A stretch of 60,013 bases of DNA from Candidatus Halobeggiatoa sp. HSG11 (GCA_030378105.1 JAUCGL010000008.1:1-60013); one strand, 5' to 3'. Shown: positions 40,901 to 47,601, numbered from the stretch's first letter. The notes: generated by a model not told the origin, from the sequence alone. A program made the numbers and translations.

Positions 40901-42962
40901 CGGTAAGTTGGGTGAAACGGTTAAGACTATTAAAACGGTGACTTCGGATACGCAGGGTAATAGTGTTGATAGTCCTGAAGTTTATATAACTGAGTATGTG
41001 TATGATACTTGGAATCGTTTGCAGAAGTTGGTTTATCCTGATGGTGTGAATGATGATCGGGAAACGTTGACTAATCATTATGATTCGGGTGGTTTGTTGC
41101 AAGCTATAACTGGTTTGAAGCGTGGGCATGATTATAATTATATCAATCGCTTGGAGTATGATAAGTTTGGGCAACGAGCTTTTGTTGAGTTTGGTAATGG
41201 GGTGCGAACTAATTATAGTTACAATCCGTTAAATCGGCGGTTGGCAAATTTGCAGGCTGGTAAGGGTCGTTTGTTCCAAGATTTGGTTTATGAGTATGAT
41301 CCTGTTGGTAATATTTTAGGTCAGTCGAATTTGGCTAAGGTTAATTCGCCAAGTCAGTTGGGTGGTGCCACTGAGTTTACTTATAAGTATGATGATTTGT
41401 ATCGGTTGACTAGTTCTACTGGTTCTTTTGATTATCAGCCACGTAAGCAAGATTCTTTTACGTTGGAAATGGGTTATGATTCGATACATAATATTGTTAG
41501 TAAGAATCAAAGACATATAACTATCCGACCTTCTAGTGGTATAAAAGAATTGGAAGGTACAACTTATAATTGGCAGTATAGGTATGAAGGTTCACAGCCT
41601 CATGCTCCAACTTATATTGGTAATCAAGCTGATGATAAAGAGGAAAGCAGAATCTTTAAGCATGATGCTAATGGTAATCAGTTTCGCTGGGATTCGGTTG
41701 ATGAGAATTTGGAGATTCAGAAGAAATGGCGACAGCTTATTTGGGATGATGAGAATCGGATTCAGAAAATTATTGATAATAGTCGGGAGTTTACTTATAA
41801 GTATAATGCTGCGGGTGAGCGGGTGTTTAAGGTTGGGCCGCAGGGTGAGACGGTTTATGTCAATCAGTTTTTTGTGATTCGTAATGGTTCGGTGGCGAGT
41901 AAGCATGTGTTTGCTGGTTCGGCACGGGTGGTGTCTAAGTTGGCGAAGCAGGAGACGGTTAAGGAGAAGGGTAATAAGGGTAATGGTAAGGCTCCTCGTG
42001 AACGCCAGTTGTATTTTTATCATCCAGATCATTTGGGTAGTTCTGCTTATGTGACTGATTATCGTGGTGATGTTTATCAGCATTTGGAGTATTTTCCGTT
42101 TGGGGAGGGTTTTGTTGAGCAATCCAGTAATACGCAACGGACTCCTTATCGGTTTACTGGGAAGGAATTGGATGAGGAAACTGGGTTGAAACCTTTTGGT
42201 GCTAGAACTTATGATCCTAGAACCAGTGTTTGGTTGAGTGTTGATCCGATTTTGGATGATTATTTGAATGGCAAAGAAAGCATGGGCGGTATATTCAACT
42301 CGTTTAATTTGGGCTTGTATACTTATGGTCATTTAAATCCATTAAAATTTCTTGATCCAGATGGAAATAGAAATATTAGTGTAGATCAAAAAATACAAGA
42401 ACTTAAAAATGAATTGAAAGCTTATCAAAAATTACGCAATGCAAATATCCAGATGCAATCAACTGGCGGTTTCAATTCTAATGGATATCGAAGCTCAAAT
42501 GCAAATAGTGCTGGTTGTACTGATAAGAACGTGAGAAGTTGCACTTCTCTAAGAGGTATTAAGCAAGAAACCGTTGATGGAATCATTTCTCTCAGAAAAG
42601 ACTATATTGAATATGAGTTTACTGAAGTTACGGAAACATACTCAGATGGCAATAGAGTGAATAGTTGTAGGATTATTGGTTGTAAAGTCGATAGTTATCG
42701 AGAAGGTTTTAAAGGTGAGATAAAGATCACCGGTGGTTCAGAGAAACACAGCGATGGTCCTAATTCACATTATAATGGTTATAAGATTGATCTTGCAGGA
42801 AAAAACACACACCCTGAACTCACCAAATATGTTAAGGAAAATTCTTATAAGACAGAAACACGTTTACATAATGGCAAAAGAGAAACTGGATACAGGGTTA
42901 ATGGTATTGATGGAGTTTTTTGGAATGAAGGTGATCATCTAGATTATTCTGTGAATGAATAA
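31998..42962 (+). CDS. Giant SpvB/FG-GAP/RHS protein with M15-like metallopeptidase tip
   Basis: 3654 codons. The signal peptide is probably split by a frameshift (see 31950). Residues 20-100 are acidic repeats (GTEQPTEDSNS type); 280-520 repeat Gly/Asn-rich strands as in beta-helices. A ZU5-like segment lies about 700-850. The SpvB/TcaC domain (855-1130) has GDVRISCPIEVPPGRVGVQP and GWAGLGWDLS. FG-GAP-like repeats follow near 1250, 1335, 2010, 2100, 2175 and 2265 (DVNGDGLPDR, DINGDGIPD). YD/RHS repeats run 2500-3350, closing with the core FYHPDHLGSSAYVTD and GLKPFGARTYDPRTSVWLS. A variable 200-residue tip follows DPDGN (about 3453). The tip has H3584-SDGPNS-H3591-YNGYKI-D3598 and EGDH3647, the SxHxxGxxxD...EGDH pattern of M15/hedgehog-type zinc peptidases. 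The likely role is a secreted toxin or adhesin-like shell protein. It is preceded by the CHAT gene; no immunity gene is seen. Confidence 0.9.
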   Translation: MLCLFTLPTIADSQKVCEHNDNPPKCSELESTPDPEPEPPTEPISDDGTEQPTEDSNSGTKQPIEDSNGDTEQPTEDSSSGTEQPTEISNDNSGQIIENNDDDLKSIVRLLYQDSVIEIYTFNDESIKQNIAKYDESEIVRMNDQDDIIKIYTLNGDLINQFNTPLDNDNAKCVEIRTFAPEGTQLDVFLALPEDDIGSLPCKYEEPEEDTSQDEDTDKPSVISDDDQKVDTTETDSTSTDSVEEPEIIDNDSTQDTITTDEQSSDNITLLPPVTQPSTTGNINTIGNFGGITVTDAVFEAGASVSNLILGGNNINKGLISNANILPDSTLTCKEDGKLTGTIENQGTISDCNFVGSELNGGYLAGTITVIDDTGLGILNNVTILPNANIVNGILSGNIDNQGIVSDVIISSDGIVIGGTVQGAIENNGILQNIIIAVDSYIEGGKLTGIIIGNSDLPLITNSYIYDADLSNILIGAGNTFGENVTFGTGVKFADNSLIPENADLSLSLLKEFSKDDSAINLNDDVVPDNILNPEKQQPTLLKQINSLPQLQDGNWQLEQNSAGYLKIEVDGVLFVLETVQVTQVSSKQPAGFKLDSTENVTFTTGYGREIFAQPVIQDQKALLKELSELFDEVIALPDGTFKVRNKDGEWITYRVGLSSELVADDSDLGLLDNADGSKRLVFTDKSGNKRQQTISPITVPPPSDCEVSPRVKSGKVSKGKAKKITHNDGAELDVNNEAVDKDTTLCIKSLYSLELQPLDQGMKNVTKGPNGFKFLPKGQQFKKKIKVVIPYDPDLLPVGSTAQDIYSLYFDTLRNQWIKLERFKVDTKKQVIISYTTHFTDMINSTITVPESPQAANNVPTQISGIKAADPGTGINLCSIPKASNMGDVRISCPIEVPPGRVGVQPQLGMQYSSSGGNGWAGLGWDLSTQAITIDTRWGVPHYYPYLESEPYLFNGQQLVSIEGSSTYLPYREQQKTRGSEKRFYPRIEGAFAKIIRHGSSPKNYWWEVTDKNGTKSFYGGNPNDGVVADAVLKDGKGNIFKWALTKTIDTNGNNIRYRYEISPYNGVPQGYDLYLKTINYTGYQNQDGPYKVEFIRAGGRPDVISSGRGGFMQVTAERLVKAKITYNDQLVRSYTFDYQTGFAGKSLLAAMSQLGDDDSLFYTHNFKYYNDVAGGLFGSSQSWGTGNDISSLFGQLEPSAINGNKSDTAGGHIYIGINLLLPKKKMSIGAKVGYSRTRSEGLLVQLDINGDGLPDKVYKKGSSVYYRANRSGANGTSSNFGPPVRIGNLSQISKGSSNMKSFGAEMFMGASVGVNMAKTSTKTTVFFTEVNSDGLPDISINGQIFFNHLDENGNSYFSPNNADTIYPIGPGAVDTTNLVVNREKLREEFINDFPNLDTLRSWTAPFDGQVEVIGEVALIENTSLERQNYDSADGVRVAIEFTHFDYGIVMLDENSEEIETEKPFEHTELWATLIDADDYTPKTPANVAALDVKKGDIIYFRVQSLFDGSFDQVSWSPAIKYLDVEPVLDANGLDGYSYDATNDFVVSGYQGTSANMSIDGMLKVTGELQKLAKTTDDVTLLLLQDDEIIYEQTLTHDQIGSITIDKEFPVLKEDKIAARVKIDSSIDLSKLQWNQPLQIFYTSSTDADIILDDQGNPMSRFDLFYNYDFYPESDLEKPLEAFIAPATGTYTANSLVAVNLSPKDEEPVIEEKKADTEEENSDTETPIIPEEEEEKPQFITLTVKRPGELLGKYTIEVSEDGSVENGKITFDAEEGDELFFEFSAIDPDFAKQITQVDVGLTTPSGSAAPEAALYKVGERLLIAPPYRGWSIFGYDGNLERADKPLEITYEDLTGENLVKGFADDQDLTELQDKVDGMETMIGDASAELKEQIENSQNGEDTENEIPESFDESKLPEMPEMPPLKVIPYYPMKQRWQSPDNEAWVQAEKMSSSRRGLDKFDVPDPNSFSGARSIIKRSDSKQNSVMLGGGPASGSLGMSTGSGYAEFMDMNGDRFPDILTSCIQYTNMLGGLEAGCLAGHGGKIRSNKGFSLSIGGGGNYPLNRITGSGKAGPTSAQMPTLGLSVNGSISDTKIKYDFADVNGDGLPDRVDGNLNVSLNVGYGFLPAQNWGGAAISDNQGFSLSLGGSAGMNSGEFGIAGGISLSYSASQGKKMLMDINGDGIPDNLSGNRVNFNTGKGFGGGGGSTGKKVTNADISMGGGLYFTIPIPIGLPPMPTGLYIIINPGFNVSKTISRQEVTFSDVNGDGNPDRIESKDDGSMKVALSNIRRTNMLQTVERPLGAKITVDYARTGNTFEQPQNRWVMSKLTVDDGHKGDGVDTQTSTYSYTDGAGKAHGIHNRVERDFYGFKQLVESHLDAKGQVYRTITRDFLNDSYYNKGLLVKETTRDKQGNTYLESENDYFLRNVQTGSEFGELNHPTATVFQELRRTDKRFFEGQATAGKATYTSFTYDDLGNIIYFFDAADVGAEDDIEADISYFIDTTNYIFKPQTIVVKNNGTVMRRREANIESGTGNMKQVRIYLEDGQAVVTDLDYDQYGNIKKLTGPANYKGQRYSLAYTYDNEVFTHNTSVTDSFGYVSKGDYDLKFGKVINTTDINNNPIDTIYDQFGRVKEIIGPYQTGSGLYTIQFEYHPNASTPWALTMHLDFYRDVNDPIETVLFTDGLKRVIQTKKDAAIHNGGSGNATDKMTVSGHTKFDFLGRTIAQYYPIVEPLGKQGVFNSGIDAIQKTAMVYDVMDRNVKTTIPDGTSTQTNYGFGSDRDNKLQFWTKVTDANGIFKETFKDLRGVITAVKEYNEGETIWTSYQYDAMKQITLVKDDKGNETKVTYDNLGRRLSIYNPDTGLVETVYDLASNVIKKVTPNMLRGLDRLLDMMAENGSIKPDNGAILYDYDYNRLNSITYPHYYDDKGEEVFPAIDVTYTYGEPGADDNRANRIVQITDQSGTEELFYGKLGETVKTIKTVTSDTQGNSVDSPEVYITEYVYDTWNRLQKLVYPDGVNDDRETLTNHYDSGGLLQAITGLKRGHDYNYINRLEYDKFGQRAFVEFGNGVRTNYSYNPLNRRLANLQAGKGRLFQDLVYEYDPVGNILGQSNLAKVNSPSQLGGATEFTYKYDDLYRLTSSTGSFDYQPRKQDSFTLEMGYDSIHNIVSKNQRHITIRPSSGIKELEGTTYNWQYRYEGSQPHAPTYIGNQADDKEESRIFKHDANGNQFRWDSVDENLEIQKKWRQLIWDDENRIQKIIDNSREFTYKYNAAGERVFKVGPQGETVYVNQFFVIRNGSVASKHVFAGSARVVSKLAKQETVKEKGNKGNGKAPRERQLYFYHPDHLGSSAYVTDYRGDVYQHLEYFPFGEGFVEQSSNTQRTPYRFTGKELDEETGLKPFGARTYDPRTSVWLSVDPILDDYLNGKESMGGIFNSFNLGLYTYGHLNPLKFLDPDGNRNISVDQKIQELKNELKAYQKLRNANIQMQSTGGFNSNGYRSSNANSAGCTDKNVRSCTSLRGIKQETVDGIISLRKDYIEYEFTEVTETYSDGNRVNSCRIIGCKVDSYREGFKGEIKITGGSEKHSDGPNSHYNGYKIDLAGKNTHPELTKYVKENSYKTETRLHNGKRETGYRVNGIDGVFWNEGDHLDYSVNE

Positions 42963-42968
42963 CTAACT

Positions 42969-43041
42969 AACTCGTAAGCCGTATATGCTTGATTAAAAAA
43001 TTGTTATTCGTAGGGTGCATTATGTGAAAGCATCATGCACC
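42969..43041 (+). repeat. Dispersed repeat S, copy 2
   Basis: CTCGTAAGCCGTATA, CGTAGGGTGCAT and AGCATCATGCACC follow the stop of the giant gene by a few bases and match 6725-6810. Such a repeat immediately 3' of a toxin tip is a plausible site for tip exchange by recombination. Confidence 0.6.
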
Positions 43042-43102
43042 ACTCACATAACTAACCATTGGTATGTCAGAATCAGCGCAGCGTGTGTATAGATAGTGTA
43101 TG

Positions 43103-43192
43103 GAGTACATCGAATTTGCGAAATAAACGAATAATGCAACAGCAACCATGAGCTTTTGCCTTTAATTCGATTATTTCGCAAATTCGATGTAC
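43103..43192. repeat. Palindromic repeat P, left copy flanking the GxxExxY gene
   Basis: GTACATCGAATTTGCGAAATAA pairs with TTATTTCGCAAATTCGATGTAC; the stem is about 24 bp with a 30-base spacer containing GCAACAGCAACCATGAGC. The same unit in the same orientation is at 44060-44150, on the other side of the gene. Upstream bases (CAGCGTGTGTAT) also match the second copy (CAGCGTGCGTAG), so similarity extends beyond the stem. Confidence 0.85.
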
Positions 43193-43240
43193 TATATATC
43201 GCTGTACAACATACGCTGTACTCCACACCCAACCACAACC

Positions 43241-44041
43241 ATGCCCCACATAATCCACAAACAACTAAGCTACAAAATCCGAGGAATCCTAATCGACATC
43301 TACAACAAACTCGGCCCCAACCTCCCCGAAAAATTCTACCAACAAGCCATAACCCACGGACTAAAACAAAAGGGCATAAAATGCGAACCAGAAAAACAAT
43401 TTGAAGTAATCTACCGCAACCAATCAGCCGGCAAATTCTACCTCGACCACTACCTTGAAAACGGTAAAATAATCCTAGAAATCAAAGTAGCCTCCACAAT
43501 AAAACCCATCCACCAAGCCCAAACCATCTCCTACCTCAAACTCACCAACGCCGACCTCGCCATCATCGTCAACTTCGGAACAACATCCCTCCAAGACCAA
43601 CGACTCCCCAACTTCATCAAAAACAAAAATGCCGAATTTCAATGGCAACCACAACCATTAGCAAAAAATATTCTATACCCAGAACTAACCAATACCATCC
43701 TAAAAATCCTGCACAAAGTACACTTCACCTTAGGCCCGGGATTTATTCATCGTGTTTATAGAAAAGCCGTTATGATAGAACTTCAATACCAAGATATCGC
43801 CTATGAACATATTCGCAAAATACCAATTTACTACAACAACATCCTTCTTGGCCAACAAGAAACTCAACTCATCAAAGTAGAAAATCAAATATTATTAGGA
43901 GTTTTTGCAGTTAAAGAAATTGATGAAGTCATGTTTTTAACCATGAAAGCCCGAATGAAACATTTAGGAATCGAAGTTGGATTTTTAGCCAATTTTTATG
44001 AAGAACAATTAATTGTTGAAAGAGTATATAATGTGGGGTAG
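43241..44041 (+). CDS. Tandem GxxExxY family protein (PD-(D/E)XK-like)
   Basis: 266 residues from ATG 43241; the open frame reaches 43187 but that part lies in the palindromic repeat. There are two GxxExxY-like halves. Half 1 (5-120) has IDIYNKLGPNLPEKFYQQA and the nuclease-like FYLDHYLENGKIILEIKV, a D...ExK arrangement. Half 2 (135-266) starts HKVHFTLGPGFIHRVYRKA but its acidic core is replaced by QETQLIKVENQILLGVFAVK, so it is probably inactive. Family function is unknown; nuclease activity is an inference. The plus strand of 43241-43740 is C-rich and G-poor, unlike neighbouring DNA, while 43740-44041 is ordinary AT-rich sequence, so the gene looks mosaic. It sits between two direct copies of repeat P. 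Confidence 0.85.
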   Translation: MPHIIHKQLSYKIRGILIDIYNKLGPNLPEKFYQQAITHGLKQKGIKCEPEKQFEVIYRNQSAGKFYLDHYLENGKIILEIKVASTIKPIHQAQTISYLKLTNADLAIIVNFGTTSLQDQRLPNFIKNKNAEFQWQPQPLAKNILYPELTNTILKILHKVHFTLGPGFIHRVYRKAVMIELQYQDIAYEHIRKIPIYYNNILLGQQETQLIKVENQILLGVFAVKEIDEVMFLTMKARMKHLGIEVGFLANFYEEQLIVERVYNVG

Positions 44042-44059
44042 GATAGTACAGCGTGCGTA

Positions 44060-44150
44060 GAGTACAGCGAATTGACGAAATAAACGAATAATGCAACAGC
44101 AACTACAAGCCCTTGCCTTTAATTCGATTATTTCGTAAATTTGTTGTACT
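44060..44150. repeat. Palindromic repeat P, right copy
   Basis: GTACAGCGAATTGACGAAATAA ... TTATTTCGTAAATTTGTTGTAC, with the same spacer words (GCAACAGCAACTACAAGC, TTGCCTTTAATTCG) as 43103-43192. Stem pairing is worse than in the left copy. The following bases to about 44361 hold no gene I can recognise. Confidence 0.82.
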
Positions 44151-44361
44151 CTATATTGATTCAAACAGAAAAGGGTTTTCAGAATAGCTCATTTATACTA
44201 TTTAGTTTATCGTTTTAATTTGGGTGCATCTACTTTAAAACGACGAAAGAAATTTATTTATTCAATAGGTTATATTGACTGATTAACAAAAATAGGCTAA
44301 TTTACCTAGACATATGTGTTGAAATTTTGGTTATCTAGCAATAACTGTAAGGAGTTAGCTT

Positions 44362-45396
44362 ATTCAAGAACTTAAGTGTATTCGGAAATATGGTGGCGGA
44401 CGCAAACAATACAACAAAAAATGCCCTGAAATTGATGAAAAATTCTAACTGATTGTAGCATGATTATACCGCTGGCGATCCAATGAATGAAAAAATTAAA
44501 TGGACAGATTTGAAACATAAGGAAGTTATTAAACGCTTGAAAGAAGAATATGGAATTCAAGTGAGTTGTGGAACTGTTAAAAAATTATTTAAAAAACATG
44601 ATTATCGAAAACGCAAAGCCCAAAAAAAGCAGACAATGAAAGAAGTCCCTCAACGTAATGAACAGTTTGAAAATGTTATTCATAGGCGAGATGAGTATCA
44701 AACTGCTGGCAATCCAATTATCAGTTTGGATACCAAGAAAAAAGAACATTTGGGCAATTTTTATCGGGAAGGACGACTGTATACTCTTGAGGAACTACAT
44801 GCCTTCGAGCATGATTTTAAAAGCCATGCAAACGGTGTTATTATTCCTCATAGCATCTATGACATTAATCTCAATACCGGGTATATCCTACATTGGAACT
44901 AGTTGTGATACAAGTGAATTTGCTTGTGACAGTTTCCGTCATTGGTGGTACAATTTTGGCCGTGAAAACTATCCCAGTGCAACATCAATTGTAGGTATTA
45001 TGTGATGGTGGTGGTAGCAATAGTTCCCGCCATTATCTGTTCAAGTCCGATCTTCAAATACTAGCAGATGAAATTGGAGTTGAAATACGTATAGCGCATT
45101 ATCCACCCTATTGTTCCAAATATAATCCCATTGAACATCGGTTATTTCCTCATGTCACTCGTGCTTGCCAAGGAGTATTCTTCACTTCGGTTGAGTTGGT
45201 CAAGGAACTGATGGAAAAGACGAACACTAGCACCGGTCTGACAGCATTCGTTCACATCATTGACAAGGTATATCAAACCGGCAGGAAAGTTGCGGATGAC
45301 TTCAAAAAAAATATGCGGATTATATTTGATGACTTTCTGCCTCAATGGAATTATCGGGTTATTCCACAATCTTTTTCAAATGGGAAAATTATTTAA
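44362..45396 (+). pseudogene. ISAzo13-type transposase, broken by stops and frameshifts
   Basis: Successive frames rebuild one DDE transposase of the ISAzo13 type: YGGGRKQYNKKCPEID, then MNEKIKWTDLKHKEVIKRLK, VSCGTVKKLFKKHDYRKRK, ISLDTKKKEHLGNFYREGR (to 44902), TSCDTSEFACDSFRHWW (to 45005), and CDGGGSNSSRHYLFKSDLQ, RIAHYPPYCSKYNPIEHRLF, WNYRVIPQ (to 45396). There are at least three breaks: a stop near 44447, a shift near 44880-44900, and a stop at 45003. It cannot make a working enzyme. Terminal inverted repeats were not found. It lies between the GxxExxY cassette and the secreted proteins. Confidence 0.88.
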
Positions 45397-45412
45397 GTTT
45401 TATTCCTTAGTT

Positions 45413-45541
45413 AATAAAATAGGAACAAAAGGTGCTGAAAACCATTTAAAACAAATACTTTATAACTTTCAAAGTGAAACACCACAAAAATCAGGGTATT
45501 TAGTAGAAAATATTTTTAACTTATTGCATCTAAATAATTAA
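45413..45541 (+). pseudogene. Short orphan C-terminal fragment
   Basis: NKIGTKGAENHLKQILYNFQ, then SGYLVENIFNLLHLNN and a stop. The GYxxxNxxNLL pattern reminds me of the linker after NACHT/NB-ARC ATPases in large repeat proteins, but 43 residues are too few to be sure. It follows the broken transposase directly and is probably the leftover of an interrupted gene. Confidence 0.25.
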
Positions 45542-45592
45542 TAGAAAAATTTGTAACTTCTCATTAATAGCAGGTAAAACCAAAATTTAAAA

Positions 45593-45625
45593 TTGTGAAT
45601 AGCAACCACCGATAAAATCGGTGGA
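45593..45625. repeat. Repeat T hairpin, copy 2
   Basis: GTGAATAGCAA leads into CCACCGAT (45606-45613), loop AAA and ATCGGTGG (45617-45624). It matches 11801-11829. It sits just past the end of the sensor-domain gene on the other strand, so it could also close that transcript, though no T-tract is visible. Confidence 0.6.
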
Positions 45626-45644
45626 AGTGAAGCAATTAAATCAA

Positions 45645-46376
45645 TTACCAACTAGGCAATTGTATAACTAAAACTCCTACTTTATTGTCACCATCAAAAA
45701 TTGGAGTTCCAATAAACTGAGCATTATCTTCATAGGATGGGAAATATGGAGCATTCTCACCTGTCTTAGCCTCACCTTTAGCAATATCTTTAGTATCTTT
45801 AAATATCGCTCCTAAACCGGTATTGGCATAAGGTCCGTCAACAAGACGAGTAGCAAAATCAATTTCCTTAAAAACTGAATATACGATTCGACCGGAAAGA
45901 TCAATCAAAAATAAATCATAAAATCCATTTTCATCATGGGTAAATTTTTCAATTAGTTCATGATGTTTAACATGTGCAGCATTCCATTTAGACTTATCTT
46001 TAGCATCTATAAAGTGATTTTTCTCACCAACTTTAGCGGTATTTTTAACAATATAATAATGTTGGAAAGCAGTAGCATCATCATCAATAGATTTGGCAGT
46101 TGTTAAATCAGGAGCTTTACCGCCAGTATTTTTATATTCATCCGCAAAATCTTTATCATAAAAAGCAAATACAGATTTTTTAAGAGCATCCACAGATTCT
46201 AAACCATTATCTGCACGAAATTGCCCAAAAGTTTCAGAAAACTCCTTCATAGCAGTAACTACTTCAACTTTTTGACTAAATGCTTTTATGGCATCTTCAT
46301 GGCTTTTATCTGCCAAAACTGACTGAGATAATGTAATTATCAAGCCAGCAAGTATATTTAAAACAAATTTTTTCAT
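45645..46376 (-). CDS. Exported stand-alone sensor-domain protein
   Basis: 243 residues from the ATG at 46374-46376, chosen because GGAG lies 8 bases before it and it opens a clean signal peptide (KKFVLNILAGLIITLSQSVLA). The C-terminal half, GFYDLFLIDLSGRIVYSVFK, FIGTPIFDGDNKVGVLVIQL, matches the periplasmic sensor module of chemoreceptors, including the second module of the receptor at 12919-15678 ([20 protein letters not shown]). There is no membrane anchor, HAMP or transmitter, so it may be a soluble periplasmic ligand-binding protein or a detached receptor part. It follows the 46407 gene with a 30-base gap, so the two are probably co-transcribed. Confidence 0.75.
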   Translation of the reverse strand: MKKFVLNILAGLIITLSQSVLADKSHEDAIKAFSQKVEVVTAMKEFSETFGQFRADNGLESVDALKKSVFAFYDKDFADEYKNTGGKAPDLTTAKSIDDDATAFQHYYIVKNTAKVGEKNHFIDAKDKSKWNAAHVKHHELIEKFTHDENGFYDLFLIDLSGRIVYSVFKEIDFATRLVDGPYANTGLGAIFKDTKDIAKGEAKTGENAPYFPSYEDNAQFIGTPIFDGDNKVGVLVIQLPSW

Positions 46377-46406
46377 AAATTCTCCATTGATAAATTCAAC
46401 TTGCAA

Positions 46407-47324
46407 TTACTTTTTAGCAGCAACAGTTTTAATCATTGTTTCCAAATTCTTAACTACTAAGTGCATCTGACCAAATACTTCATTAGTTTTGACTTTATGT
46501 GGAGTTGGTTGTTCACCACGAGGCAAATCAATTTTTAAATGGACCTTAATTCTAACCATTTCAGCTACCAACATATTAGTCAAATCATAAATATCTGATG
46601 ACCTAATTCGGACCAGTGTCACTTCTGGCACAGAAGCAGCTGTCATTGCAATTCTCTTTTCCAACTCACTTATTTTATATAAAGCAAACAAAGCTTGCTG
46701 ACCTATATTTTTAAGCCTTTTACGGCCTGTAATCTCTGGAGCTTCTAAATCAAGTGATACATCAAGTTTAGTTGCAATAAGACGCATTTCGCCATGTATA
46801 TATTGAATATTACGATATACATCAGCCGGTTTAATTGAAGGAACTAGGCCATCTAACATATAAGATGCTAACCATAAATTCTCATAAACATCGGAAGGCA
46901 TCTTAGCACCAACAAGTTTAGCTTCTTCGATTTTATCGGAAATAACCAACTGTTCCTTCATATTTTGTAATTGCAACAAAATTGCAGAAACTAGTTCAAA
47001 TACATCAGCCGGTTTAATTTCTCGTAAAGGAATTTCTCCAACTTCTGCTGGTGTCATTCCTAATTTACGTTGAGCTTTGGATATTTTTTCCAGTAATTCT
47101 AAACCTTTACCATAGACATGAATAGGAGTTTTACCTCGTTGAGCTTCAGGCTCATTTGGTTCATCATCAACTCCAATAGCTTCCCGTAAAATCTCAATTT
47201 CTGAGATAATATTTTCTGTTACTTGATAAACATGACTAGGGGTTTTCTCTTCTTCAGCCAGAACAGTTATTGGCATCAGAAACATCAATACAACATAATA
47301 TGAAATATATTTAACAATTGGCAT
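46407..47324 (-). CDS. Exported helical-repeat protein with (K/R)xPxxVY units
   Basis: 305 residues with a signal peptide (IVKYISYYVVLMFLMPITVLA). I do not recognise the family. The mature part is eight helical units of about 27-45 residues, seven of which open with a conserved box: KTPSHVYQ, KTPIHVYG, KPADVFEL, KMPSDVYE, KPADVYRN, RSSDIYDL and KTNEVFGQ; one middle unit (RLKNIGQQALFALYKI) has lost it. Each box is followed by an amphipathic helix ending in a charged LxxI pattern. This could be a periplasmic scaffold or ligand binder. It is the first gene of a two-gene unit with the sensor-domain gene at 45645. The ATG is preceded by GAGG at a workable distance. Confidence 0.75.
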   Translation of the reverse strand: MPIVKYISYYVVLMFLMPITVLAEEEKTPSHVYQVTENIISEIEILREAIGVDDEPNEPEAQRGKTPIHVYGKGLELLEKISKAQRKLGMTPAEVGEIPLREIKPADVFELVSAILLQLQNMKEQLVISDKIEEAKLVGAKMPSDVYENLWLASYMLDGLVPSIKPADVYRNIQYIHGEMRLIATKLDVSLDLEAPEITGRKRLKNIGQQALFALYKISELEKRIAMTAASVPEVTLVRIRSSDIYDLTNMLVAEMVRIKVHLKIDLPRGEQPTPHKVKTNEVFGQMHLVVKNLETMIKTVAAKK

Positions 47325-47601
47325 TATTACTCCTCTACAAAAAATTCAAGATTTATTTTGGGATATATAACAAACCTGATAGATTTAAAAAATTCATCAG
47401 GTCTTAATCTTTTAACTGGACTTTAATTTACAAATCATGAAAGAATATACTTCAACCTCTCTTTGACTTTTCCTTATTTAAAAAGTTAAATAAGAATTAT
47501 CATTCTGAAAGTGAGTAGTCGATGAAATTATTCCATATAGTTCCTTAAAGCTCAGTTAAAAATTGGTAGTCCTGTGCAAGAAATAATTTAAGTCAACTGT
47601 A

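Noticed and set aside
40665..42332. Long minus-strand frames opposite the RHS core (169 and 246 codons)
   Set aside because: They are Ile/Thr/Leu-rich shadows caused by the codon bias of the RHS strand and lack any domain or ribosome binding site.
43187..43240. Upstream start (ATG 43187) for the GxxExxY gene
   Set aside because: Those 18 codons lie in the palindromic repeat and the sequence there is not protein-like; ATG 43241 starts the conserved domain.
44483..44902. 139-residue frame as an intact small transposase-like gene
   Set aside because: The protein continues in two other frames to 45396, so it is part of a broken ISAzo13-type transposase.
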